29,687 nt of DNA from Flavobacterium sp. (lineage in GTDB: Bacteria > Bacteroidota > Bacteroidia > Flavobacteriales > Flavobacteriaceae): contig DMHA01000272.1 in assembly GCA_003449615.1 (NCBI GenBank), positions 3,596-33,282 on the forward strand, read 5' to 3'. A program made the translations under genes and the position numbers. Of the stretch, positions 7,410 to 14,714 are shown piece by piece (the first letter of the stretch is position 1; each line of letters begins with the position of its first letter). The notes under the pieces were generated by a model. That model was given only the letters and a program-made list of their open reading frames with translations. It had not been told where the DNA came from and did no database searches.

Positions 7410-7597
7410 CCTGAGTTCGATTAATATTGAATTTTAATCAATTGTTTTTCAATTACTTATTATTTTGATTCTCCTGCAAGGTCTTTTTTAGACCTTGTAG
7501 GTATTTATATCCAAACAAACACACCTACAAGGTTTTGAAAACCTTGCAGGAATTCAAATCTCTTTATAAATCAATCATTTAACAATCGAGCTCAGGT
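7410..7597. repeat. Inverted-repeat-bounded block, MITE-like
   Basis: Left end AACCTGAGTTCGATT (7409-7423) and right end AATCGAGCTCAGGTT (7584-7598) are inverted repeats with one mismatch. The block of about 190 bp has no gene. Its structure resembles a small non-autonomous mobile or repeat element. No target-site duplication was established. Confidence 0.45.
7473..7550. repeat. Compound palindrome of CCTGCAAGG/CCTTGTAGG units
   Basis: Two hairpins sit side by side: CCTGCAAGGTC..GACCTTGTAGG (7473-7501) and CCTACAAGGTT..AACCTTGCAGG (7524-7550). The two are also inverted copies of each other, so the whole block could fold as one cruciform. Confidence 0.8.
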
Positions 7598-7638
7598 TTT
7601 TAGTTTTAAGAACACTTTGAAGATCCTATTTTTTTGTT

Positions 7639-7661
7639 ATTGCGAGGAACGAAGCAATGAC
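7639..7661. repeat. GCGAGGAACGAAGC dispersed repeat
   Basis: TTGCGAGGAACGAAGCAA has complementary TTGC/GCAA ends and belongs to a short motif I recognise as recurrent in Bacteroidota intergenic regions. Only one copy is present in this window, so repeat status rests on prior knowledge. Confidence 0.5.
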
Positions 7662-7672
7662 ATCACATTTTC

Positions 7673-7706
7673 CCAATTATAAATACTACTTTTGAAACTT
7701 TCGAGT
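7673..7706 (+). promoter_or_regulatory. 34-bp promoter-like module, copy 2, before the barrel protein gene
   Basis: This is the second copy of the module at 6217-6250. It contains TACTTTTG (7687-7694), an exact TAnnTTTG box, 22 nt before the ATG at 7717, a typical leader length. The -33 TTG is not obvious. Confidence 0.6.
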
Positions 7707-7716
7707 TAAAGTATTT

Positions 7717-10700
7717 ATGGCAAAAAAAATCTTGATTTTGTTGGCAATTTTCTGTTTTTCTGGACTTCGGGCTCAGGATAGAAATTCGTTGTACAAAACA
7801 AAAAAAATCCCCATGACTCGCGACACGATTCGGCTTGAAAATACCAGTATTAATTCTAGTAATTTTAAATTGCTTGACGCCAATAATAAACCCATTGACA
7901 CCACATTTTACCGAATCAATTTTGAAAAAGGAATACTCATTTTGAAGGAAAAATTTCCTGCCAGTTCCGATTCAATATCAGTAAATTATCTGAAACTTCC
8001 CGAGAGCTTAACAAAGCAATATTCTATTTATGACGGCAGCCGAGTGGTGAGCAACGAAGCCTCAAAAGGAAGTCTATATAAAATGGAGAGCGAAAATAAT
8101 CCCAAAAAAAATACGCCATTTGAAGGACTTAATACTTCGGGAAGTATTACTCGAGGCGTGACTATTGGAAACAATCAAAATTCGGTTTTAACCTCCAATC
8201 TCGATTTGCAAATCACCGGCAAACTGTCCGAAAAAGTGAGTTTGCGAGCTTCTTTGCAAGACAATAATATTCCGCTACAAGATGGAGGTTATTCGCAAAA
8301 ACTAGATCAATTCGACAATGTTTTTATGGAACTGTTCAGCGAAAAATGGAACATTCGTGCCGGCGATGTTTTCCTAGAAAACCGCAAAACCCAATTCCTA
8401 AATTTCAACAAAAAAGCACAGGGAATCACAGCCAATTTTGATTTTGGAGAAGAAGACAACAAGACGAATATTTTTGCTTCGGCAGCATTGGTCCGAGGTC
8501 AATATGCCAAAAGTGATTTTGTGGGCCAGGAGGGCAATCAAGGGCCGTATAAATTAATCGGCCGAAGTGGCGAATTGTATGTTTTGGTCATTTCAGGTTC
8601 AGAGCGCGTTTATGTGAATGGAATCCTCTTGAAACGGGGCGAAAACAACGATTATACCATTGATTATAATGCGGGCGAAATCCTATTTACACCGCTTTTT
8701 ACCATCACTTCCGAAATGCGAATTGCCGTCGAATACCAATTTTCCAACCAAAATTACACCCGACTCGTTACCTACGTTGGCGGTAGTCACGAAAGCAAAA
8801 AATGGAGTTTTGGCAGTTATTTATATTCTGAAAATGACCTGAAAAACCAACCTTTACAACAAAGTCTTTCGGCTGAACAAGCACAGATTTTGGTCGATGC
8901 AGGTGACAATCAAGACTTGATGGTGGCACCATCGGCCTATTTGGATTCCTATTCCGATAACAAAATTTTGTATAAAAAAACTTTGTTAAGCAACGGCATC
9001 GAAATTTTTGAAAATTCAAATAATCCAGACGATGTTTTGTATAATGTGAGGTTTACTCTAGTTGGGGAAAATAAAGGAAATTATGTTCTAAAAAACAGTG
9101 CAGCCATTGGCAGAATTTACGAATATATCGAACCTGTAAATGGAATTCCAAAAGGGAATTATGAACCCAATATTCAATTGGTTGCCCCAATAAAAACCCA
9201 AGTGGCGACTTTTTTGGGCAAATATAATCCTAGCGAAAAAACAGCAATTGATTTTGAAATTGGCGTAAGCAGCAACGATAGAAACCTTTTTTCTTCACTA
9301 GACGATTCGAATAACCAAGGATTGGCGACGAAAATAAATGCCAAACAACGCCTCTTTTCAAAAAAATGGAATGTAGATGCTTTTGCTAATTATCAGTTTA
9401 TTGCCAAAGATTTCAGTTCTGTCGAACGGTTGTACAGCATTGAATTTGGTCGAGATTGGAATTTGGGAACTACTGCCATTGGCAATCAAAGTTATTTGGT
9501 TTCGGGCTTACTTATGATGTTGCCCGAAAAAGGGAACTTAATTTATCAATTCGAAAAGCTAGATTTCTCCGAGAATTTTTCTGGAAATCGGCATTTCTTG
9601 AAAGCTTCATTTAATTTGAACCATTGGAAAATTCAAAGTTTGGGAAGTTTCTTGAATAGCGATGCAACCATTTCGACATCGAAATTTTTGCGAAATCAAA
9701 CTCAGGTCAAATATCATTTCAAAAAAAACTGGATTGGCAGCAGCCTGAAACTGGAAGACAACCAAGAAAAAAATAAAACTACCCATCAATTTTCGGCTTT
9801 GAGCCAACGATTTACAGAATATGGATTTTTTGCGGGTCGTGGCGACAGCACGAAAGTTTTTGTGGAATTGGGTTATTTTAAAAGGGCCAATGACAGCCTA
9901 CAAAACGGAATTATTCAACGGGTAAACAATTCTCAAACCTTTGCCTTGCGGTCGAAATTGATTCAAACCAGCAAAAGCGATTTGTCGCTTTTTGTTAATT
10001 ATAGGGTTTTGGATTTTGTAGATGCAACCAAGAAAAAAGAACCTTCCTTAAATTCCAGAATGATCTATAACGACCGTTTTTTTAATCAATTGATTCAATC
10101 GACCACGGTTTTTGAAACCAATTCAGGATCCATTCCGCAGCAAGAATTTACTTATCTTGAAGTTCCCATTGGGCAAGGCGTTTACACTTGGAACGACTAT
10201 AACACCGATGGAGTTCAGCAATTGGAAGAGTTTGAAATCGCACCATTTATTGATCAAGCTAAATATATTAGAGTCTTTTTGCCAAACCGAGATTACAAAA
10301 AAACGCATCAAAATAAATTTTCACAATCGCTTACTTTTAATCCCAATCAGTGGCAAAACGAGACGGGATTCAAAAAAATGCTTTCTTATTTTTACAACCA
10401 AACGTCCTATATTATCGATCGAAAAGTGGAAAACAAAGGCGATAATTTCGATTTGAATCCATTTAATAAATCCGAAGAAAATGTCTTGGGATTGAACACC
10501 AGTTTAAGGAATAGTTTGTTCTATAATCGAGGAAAACAAAAACATTCCGTGACTTATACCTTCGTTCAAAACGAGAACAAAAACCTGCTTTCTATTGGTT
10601 CGCAAAAAGCCAAAAACAGTTCCAATCAATTGCAATACAATCATTTGTATCGAAAAAGTTGGTTGTTCGGAATGTTTGCCAAAACCATTCAAACCAGTTT

Positions 10701-11136
10701 AAATTCTGAAAATTATCCCGATAAAAATTTTGAAATCAAAGGCTATCAACTGGCACCAAAAATCAGTTATTTATTCTCAAAAAGTACCAGTTGGGATTTG
10801 TTTTATGAATGGCAAAACAAGGAAAATCAAATTGGACATTTTGAAACTTTATTGCAAAGTCGCTTTGGAACTTCTTTTAATTATGCTGGCGAGAAAAAAA
10901 TAACGATGAATGGCGAGATTTCTTTTTACCAAAACAAATTTGTGGGTAGTGAATTTTCATCCGTAGGATTCCAAATGCTCGAAGGATTGCAAACGGGACA
11001 AAACCTGACTTGGCGACTGCTAATTCAAAAAAAATTGACCAACTTTCTGGACATCAACCTGAATTATCAAGGCCGAAAAAGCGAAACCAGCCAAGCCATT
11101 CACACAGGAAGTGTTCAACTGAGGGCTTATTTTTAA
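7717..11136 (+). CDS. Large predicted outer-membrane beta-barrel protein, uncharacterised
   Basis: This 1139-residue protein begins with a clear Sec signal peptide (MAKKILILLAIFCFSGLRAQ, cleavage near residue 19) and ends in Phe (LRAYF), as outer-membrane barrels do. Residues 130-240 contain GSITRGVTIGNNQNSV, then ITGKLSEKVSLRASLQDNN and FDNVFMELFSEKWNIRAGD, a pattern reminiscent of the plug/barrel repeats of gliding protein SprA. I do not claim homology. Residues 270-350 hold GPYKLIG, then SGSERVYVNGILLKRGENN and DYTIDYNAGEILFTP. The remaining 750 residues alternate short polar and aromatic strands typical of a large barrel. It has no TonB box or CarboxypepD-like domain. It is a single-gene unit. 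Its role (transport, secretion or surface assembly) is unknown. Confidence 0.8.
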   Translation: MAKKILILLAIFCFSGLRAQDRNSLYKTKKIPMTRDTIRLENTSINSSNFKLLDANNKPIDTTFYRINFEKGILILKEKFPASSDSISVNYLKLPESLTKQYSIYDGSRVVSNEASKGSLYKMESENNPKKNTPFEGLNTSGSITRGVTIGNNQNSVLTSNLDLQITGKLSEKVSLRASLQDNNIPLQDGGYSQKLDQFDNVFMELFSEKWNIRAGDVFLENRKTQFLNFNKKAQGITANFDFGEEDNKTNIFASAALVRGQYAKSDFVGQEGNQGPYKLIGRSGELYVLVISGSERVYVNGILLKRGENNDYTIDYNAGEILFTPLFTITSEMRIAVEYQFSNQNYTRLVTYVGGSHESKKWSFGSYLYSENDLKNQPLQQSLSAEQAQILVDAGDNQDLMVAPSAYLDSYSDNKILYKKTLLSNGIEIFENSNNPDDVLYNVRFTLVGENKGNYVLKNSAAIGRIYEYIEPVNGIPKGNYEPNIQLVAPIKTQVATFLGKYNPSEKTAIDFEIGVSSNDRNLFSSLDDSNNQGLATKINAKQRLFSKKWNVDAFANYQFIAKDFSSVERLYSIEFGRDWNLGTTAIGNQSYLVSGLLMMLPEKGNLIYQFEKLDFSENFSGNRHFLKASFNLNHWKIQSLGSFLNSDATISTSKFLRNQTQVKYHFKKNWIGSSLKLEDNQEKNKTTHQFSALSQRFTEYGFFAGRGDSTKVFVELGYFKRANDSLQNGIIQRVNNSQTFALRSKLIQTSKSDLSLFVNYRVLDFVDATKKKEPSLNSRMIYNDRFFNQLIQSTTVFETNSGSIPQQEFTYLEVPIGQGVYTWNDYNTDGVQQLEEFEIAPFIDQAKYIRVFLPNRDYKKTHQNKFSQSLTFNPNQWQNETGFKKMLSYFYNQTSYIIDRKVENKGDNFDLNPFNKSEENVLGLNTSLRNSLFYNRGKQKHSVTYTFVQNENKNLLSIGSQKAKNSSNQLQYNHLYRKSWLFGMFAKTIQTSLNSENYPDKNFEIKGYQLAPKISYLFSKSTSWDLFYEWQNKENQIGHFETLLQSRFGTSFNYAGEKKITMNGEISFYQNKFVGSEFSSVGFQMLEGLQTGQNLTWRLLIQKKLTNFLDINLNYQGRKSETSQAIHTGSVQLRAYF

Positions 11137-11205
11137 AGGTTATTTAAGTATTTGATTTTTGGGATTAAGCAAACTACTCGCTATTTTTTGTGAATTGTAA
11201 CATTG

Positions 11206-11225
11206 CCCACGATTTAAACCGTGGG
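11206..11225. repeat. CCCACG..CGTGGG hairpin repeat
   Basis: CCCACGATT-TA-AACCGTGGG is a 9-bp stem with one mismatch and a 2-nt loop, followed by TTATG. It resembles a recurrent Bacteroidota intergenic palindrome. It lies 70 bp after the barrel gene and could act as its transcript end. Confidence 0.5.
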
Positions 11226-11256
11226 TTATGTGGAAAAATATTATTTTAAATATTAT

Positions 11257-11286
11257 TTTGTTATTTGGAATAAAGTAGTATTTTTG
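11257..11286 (+). promoter_or_regulatory. Putative promoter of the cys operon
   Basis: TTTG (11257-11260) and TATTTTTG (11279-11286) are separated by 18 nt and fit the Bacteroidota -33/-7 pattern. The predicted start falls near 11292, immediately before the dyad at 11293-11321, and leaves a leader of about 50 nt for cysH. Confidence 0.6.
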
Positions 11287-11292
11287 CCAACT

Positions 11293-11321
11293 AATCTATT
11301 AAACCGATAGGGTAATAGATT
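11293..11321. promoter_or_regulatory. Dyad operator candidate AATCTATTA-N11-TAATAGATT before cysH
   Basis: Perfect 9-bp inverted arms are separated by 11 bp (AACCGATAGGG) and placed just after the predicted transcription start. This is a typical place for repressor binding. Bacteroidota and other bacteria control cysteine genes with Rrf2-family regulators, so such a protein is a candidate, but no regulator gene is in the window. A 5'-UTR RNA hairpin is the alternative. Confidence 0.5.
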
Positions 11322-11340
11322 TTATTTAAAGAACAATAAA

Positions 11341-12042
11341 ATGAGTTTATCGACAGTAAATACTTTATTAGAAAAAACCAAAGGATTTTCTCTTGAGGAA
11401 ACCTTATCTTTTTTGGCCAATGAATATCAAGGAAAAGTCGTTTTTTCGACATCTTTCGGACAGGAAGACCAAGTGATTACGGCTTTAATCGCTAAAAACG
11501 ATTTGCCAATTACCATTTTTACTTTGGACACAGGCAGATTGTTTCAAGAAACCTACGATGTTTTTCATAAAACCTTGAAAAAGTATAAAAAAGAAATTAA
11601 AGTCTATTTTCCGGAAGCTTCGGCAGTAGAAAAATTATTGGAAACAAAAGGGCCAAACAGTTTTTACGATTCAGTCGAAAACAGAAAAGAATGTTGTTTT
11701 ATTCGAAAAGTTGCGCCATTGACCAAAGCCTTGAAAGGGAATGCTATATGGATTACTGGTTTAAGAGCCGAACAATCCGAGAATAGAAATAATTTAGACT
11801 TGTTTGAATACGATGCTCATTTTGATATTATCAAATTCAATCCATTATTAAAGTGGACTTTGAAAGAAGTTGAAGAATATTTAGAAAAAAACAATGTACC
11901 ACAAAATGCACTTCACAAACAAGGTTTTGTAAGCATAGGTTGTGCTCCTTGTACCAGAGCAATTGCCGAAGGTGAAGATATTAGAGCCGGAAGATGGTGG
12001 TGGGAATCAAGTCATAAAGAATGTGGGTTGCACCAAAAGTAA
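11341..12042 (+). CDS. cysH: Adenylylsulfate (APS) reductase, thioredoxin-dependent
   Basis: It reduces activated sulfate to sulfite in assimilatory sulfate reduction. Of 233 residues, the N-terminal half holds the PP-loop-type nucleotide site (VVFSTSFGQEDQVITAL, residues 33-49) and FTLDTGRL. Cys118-Cys119 (ECCFIRK) and Cys201-Cys204 (GCAPC) are the two cysteine pairs that bind a [4Fe-4S] cluster in APS reductases; enzymes that use PAPS generally lack them. So APS rather than PAPS is the probable substrate. This agrees with the absence of an APS kinase (cysC) gene here. The C-terminal KECGLHQK carries catalytic Cys228. It is the first gene of the cys operon. Confidence 0.95.
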   Translation: MSLSTVNTLLEKTKGFSLEETLSFLANEYQGKVVFSTSFGQEDQVITALIAKNDLPITIFTLDTGRLFQETYDVFHKTLKKYKKEIKVYFPEASAVEKLLETKGPNSFYDSVENRKECCFIRKVAPLTKALKGNAIWITGLRAEQSENRNNLDLFEYDAHFDIIKFNPLLKWTLKEVEEYLEKNNVPQNALHKQGFVSIGCAPCTRAIAEGEDIRAGRWWWESSHKECGLHQK

Positions 12043-12124
12043 GATAGCAGATTTCAGTTAGCAGATTTCAGAAAAATAGAATAGAATAAATAAAATAGTT
12101 TATGAGATTTTAGTTTAGGGCACT

Positions 12125-12164
12125 AAACCCTTAAACTTTTAAACTCTTAAACCTTTAAACAAAT
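12125..12164 (+). repeat. Octamer tandem repeat (AAACnnTT)x5 before cysD
   Basis: Five 8-bp units are in tandem: AAACCCTT, AAACTTTT, AAACTCTT, AAACCTTT, AAACAAAT. They end 4 nt before the cysD ATG. A separate 14-bp duplication (AGCAGATTTCAG twice, 12047-12072) lies just after cysH in the same spacer. Confidence 0.8.
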
Positions 12165-12168
12165 AAAA

Positions 12169-13068
12169 ATGAGTTCCATATTAAAAACAAACGCTCTCGA
12201 AAGCGAAGCGATTTACATATTTAGAGAAGTAATTTCTCAATTTGAAAAACCAGTATTGCTTTTCTCTGGAGGAAAAGATTCAATCACATTGGTGCGTTTG
12301 GCACAAAAAGCTTTCTTTCCGGCAAAGATTCCTTTTCCTTTGTTGCACGTTGATACGGGTCATAATTTCCCTGAAACCATTGAATTTAGAGACAGATTAG
12401 TGGCCGAATTGGGTTTGGAATTAATTGTTCGTAACGTTCAAGACTCCATCAACGAAGGAAAAGTAATTGAAGAAACAGGACGTTATTCCAGTAGAAATAT
12501 GCTGCAAACGACTACACTTTTAGATGCCATCGAAGAATTCAAATTTGATGCTTGCATTGGTGGTGCTCGTCGTGACGAAGAAAAAGCAAGAGCCAAAGAA
12601 CGTATTTTCTCGGTTCGTGATGATTTTGGTCAATGGGACGAAAAAAACCAACGTCCGGAATTGTTCGATTTATTGAACGGTAAAATAGAAATTGGGCAAA
12701 ACGTTCGTGTTTTTCCCATTTCAAACTGGACAGAACTTGATGTTTGGAGTTATATCGAACAGGAAAAAATTGAAATTCCATCGATATATTTTTCACATAA
12801 AAGAAAAGTTTTTATAAGAGATGGTATGATTTGGTCACATTCTCCATTCGTTTATCAAGAAGAAAACGAACCTACCGAAGAGAGAGTAGTACGTTTTAGA
12901 ACCGTGGGCGATATGAGTTGCACCGCCGCAGTCGATTCTTATGCAGGAACAATTGCCGAAGTGGTGGGCGAAATCAGAACCTCAACAATCTCCGAAAGAG
13001 GTGCCAGAATTGATGATAAGCGTTCTGAAGCCGCAATGGAAAAAAGAAAACAACAAGGGTATTTTTAG
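12169..13068 (+). CDS. cysD: Sulfate adenylyltransferase subunit 2
   Basis: CysD is the catalytic subunit of heterodimeric ATP sulfurylase, making APS from sulfate and ATP with help from the CysN GTPase. The length of 299 residues is normal. The PP-loop SGGKDS (residues 33-38) follows KPVLLF. LLHVDTGHNFPETIEFRDRL and GGARRDEEKARAKERIFSVR are family signatures, and the tail ends SEAAMEKRKQQGYF as expected. It follows cysH after 126 bp of repeat sequence and precedes cysN. Together with CysH it takes sulfate to sulfite. Confidence 0.97.
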   Translation: MSSILKTNALESEAIYIFREVISQFEKPVLLFSGGKDSITLVRLAQKAFFPAKIPFPLLHVDTGHNFPETIEFRDRLVAELGLELIVRNVQDSINEGKVIEETGRYSSRNMLQTTTLLDAIEEFKFDACIGGARRDEEKARAKERIFSVRDDFGQWDEKNQRPELFDLLNGKIEIGQNVRVFPISNWTELDVWSYIEQEKIEIPSIYFSHKRKVFIRDGMIWSHSPFVYQEENEPTEERVVRFRTVGDMSCTAAVDSYAGTIAEVVGEIRTSTISERGARIDDKRSEAAMEKRKQQGYF

Positions 13069-13071
13069 AGA

Positions 13072-13300
13072 ATTGTATAATGTAAAAATTGTATATTGTA
13101 TAATGAGAAAAATGTAAAAACTGGATTATGTGATTTACAATTCAACATTCATAGCATACAAATTTATATTGATACAATATACATTTTACAACAATACAAT
13201 ATACAATTTTACAACAATACATTATACATTCTACAAAAATACAATATACAATTTCACAACAATACATTATACATTATACAAAAATACAATATACAATTTC
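13072..13300 (+). repeat. 45-bp tandem repeat and complementary segment in the cysD-cysN gap
   Basis: Two full 45-bp units (13193-13237 and 13238-13282, 43 of 45 identical) and a partial third (13283-13300) start with AATACAATATACAATTT. A degenerate unit precedes them. The array ends 7 nt before the cysN ATG. Upstream, 13085-13100 (AAAATTGTATATTGTA) is perfectly complementary to 13195-13210 and, nearly, to the equivalent place in the other units. The leader RNA could therefore pair with any of the units. An open frame through the array encodes low-complexity Y/N/T/I peptide and is not considered coding. Confidence 0.85.
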
Positions 13301-13306
13301 AAAAGA

Positions 13307-14551
13307 ATGGAAGTTTTAAAAATAGCAACAGCAGGAAGTGTAGATGACGGAAAGAGTACCTTAATCGGAAGATTATTGTTCGATACAAAATCGTTGACAA
13401 CCGATAAAATTGAAGCAATAGAAAGAAGCAGCAAGCAAAAAGGATATGATTATCTCGATTTTTCTTTGGCTACCGATGGTTTGGTTGCCGAGCGTGAACA
13501 AGGAATTACGATTGACGTAGCGCACATTTATTTCTCGACAGCCAAGAAAAGTTACATCATTGCCGATACGCCAGGTCACGTTGAATATACCCGAAATATG
13601 GTTACTGGGGCTTCGACTTCGCAAGTTTCTATTATTTTGATTGATGCTCGAAAAGGAGTTATTGAGCAAACTTATAGACACTTTTTTATCAATAATTTAT
13701 TGAGAGTGAAAGAAGTAATTGTTGCGGTAAACAAAATGGATTTGGTTGACTATTCCGAGGAAGTTTATAACAAAATCAAAGCCGATTTTCAAGCATTAAA
13801 CGCCAAAAGTACCTTCAAAGAGCAAGTGGTAAGTTACATTCCGTTAAGTGCTATCAATGGCGGAAATGTGGTGGACAAATCGGAAAATATGCCTTGGTAC
13901 ACTGGACAAACTATTTTGGAACATTTAGAAGGTTTGGAGCCAAAAGATGTTTTCGAAAAAGGGAAAGTTCGTTTCCCAGTGCAAACGGTAATTCGTCCAA
14001 AAACCGAAGAATACCACGATTTTAGAGGTTATGCTGGAAAATTATACGGAAATAATATTAAAGTGGGCGATGCCGTAACGGTGCTTCCTTCTTTGACAGA
14101 ATCGAAAGTTACTAAAATTCACTTTTTCGATAAACAATTTGACGAAGCCACAGCGGGGTCTTCGATAGTTTTGGAATTAGAAAACGACATCAACGTCACT
14201 CGAGGCGATATGATTGTGAAATCAGGCGAATTACCAAGAATTGAAAAAGACATCAACACCACAATTTGTTGGATGGACAGTAAAAAATTGGTAGCAGGAA
14301 CAAAATATATCGTTCAGCATAACACCAATCGAGTTTTAGCAAAAATTGATGCAGTAAAAAACACCATTTCTACAGATTATTCAGGAACAAAAGAAGCCTC
14401 ACAACTGGCAATAAATGAAATTGGCGAAGTTCAAATAAAGTTAAGTAAACCATTATATTTCGATGCTTATAGCGAAAACAAATCAAATGGAGCATTCATA
14501 TTAATTGATACTGCGACCAATACAACCGCAGGAGTTGGATTTATAAAATAA
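13307..14551 (+). CDS. cysN: Sulfate adenylyltransferase subunit 1 (GTPase)
   Basis: CysN is the EF-Tu-like GTPase that drives APS synthesis by CysD. From the ATG at 13307 it has 414 residues. G1 is GSVDDGKS (10-17), the switch region carries EREQGITIDVAH (62-73), G3 is DTPGH (87-91) and G4 is NKMD (142-145). C-terminal beta-barrel domains follow (VRFPVQTVIRPKTEEYHDFR). The same frame is open further upstream, but that part is translated tandem repeat, and MEVLKIATAGSVDDGKST is where homologous CysN proteins begin. There is no fused APS kinase domain, which agrees with the APS-type CysH. Confidence 0.96.
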   Translation: MEVLKIATAGSVDDGKSTLIGRLLFDTKSLTTDKIEAIERSSKQKGYDYLDFSLATDGLVAEREQGITIDVAHIYFSTAKKSYIIADTPGHVEYTRNMVTGASTSQVSIILIDARKGVIEQTYRHFFINNLLRVKEVIVAVNKMDLVDYSEEVYNKIKADFQALNAKSTFKEQVVSYIPLSAINGGNVVDKSENMPWYTGQTILEHLEGLEPKDVFEKGKVRFPVQTVIRPKTEEYHDFRGYAGKLYGNNIKVGDAVTVLPSLTESKVTKIHFFDKQFDEATAGSSIVLELENDINVTRGDMIVKSGELPRIEKDINTTICWMDSKKLVAGTKYIVQHNTNRVLAKIDAVKNTISTDYSGTKEASQLAINEIGEVQIKLSKPLYFDAYSENKSNGAFILIDTATNTTAGVGFIK

Positions 14552-14552
14552 T

Positions 14553-14584
14553 CCTCACCCCAGCCCTCTCCAAAGGAGAGGGAG
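14553..14584. repeat. Dispersed CCCCAGCCCTCTCC repeat, copy 2
   Basis: Identical over 32 bp to 4064-4095. It starts 1 bp after the cysN stop and has an 8-bp stem with an AAA loop. It is inverted relative to copy 3 at 14677-14708. Confidence 0.8.
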
Positions 14585-14676
14585 TCAAAACTGGATAAAT
14601 ATTGGTCGTAAGTTTTGAAAAGAGTAATGATAAACAAGCTAAAAATAATTAATAACATATAAAATACCAGACTAGA

Positions 14677-14708
14677 CCCCCCCTCCTTTGGAGGGGGCTG
14701 GGGGGAGG
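14677..14708. repeat. G-rich dispersed repeat, copy 3, supplying a ribosome-binding site
   Basis: The strand reads CCCCCCCTCCTTTGGAGGGG followed by GCTGGGGGGAGG, the inverse of copies 1 and 2 with more G/C. Its end GGAGG (14704-14708) lies 6 nt before the sulfite reductase ATG, which is ideal Shine-Dalgarno placement and unlike most genes in this window. Confidence 0.7.
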
Positions 14709-14714
14709 AAAATT

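Larger units (their letters stand above)
7113..7716. other. Repeat-filled 604-bp spacer
   Basis: No credible coding frame was found. In order it holds the terminator (7133-7169), a small palindrome CCCACAATGTGGG (7184-7196), an inverted-repeat-bounded block (7410-7597) with two CAAGGT palindromes inside, a GCGAGGAACGAAGC repeat (7639-7661), and a promoter-like module (7673-7706) in front of the outer-membrane protein gene. Confidence 0.7.

Noticed and set aside
11293..11321. SAM riboswitch in the cys leader
   Set aside because: The leader is only about 50 nt and shows just one dyad with AT-rich arms. I could not place the conserved core of a SAM riboswitch.
13193..13300. Possible CRISPR array
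   Set aside because: The repeats are contiguous 45-bp units without unique spacers, are very AT-rich, and no cas gene is near.
13130..13306. An N-terminal extension of cysN, rich in Tyr, Asn, Thr and Ile
   Set aside because: It is the 45-bp tandem repeat read in frame. CysN homologs begin at MEVLKIATAGSVDDGKST (13307).
14688..14714. An earlier ATG for the sulfite reductase
   Set aside because: The nine extra residues (MEGAGGRKI) are the G-rich repeat; the ATG at 14715 has a well-placed Shine-Dalgarno.
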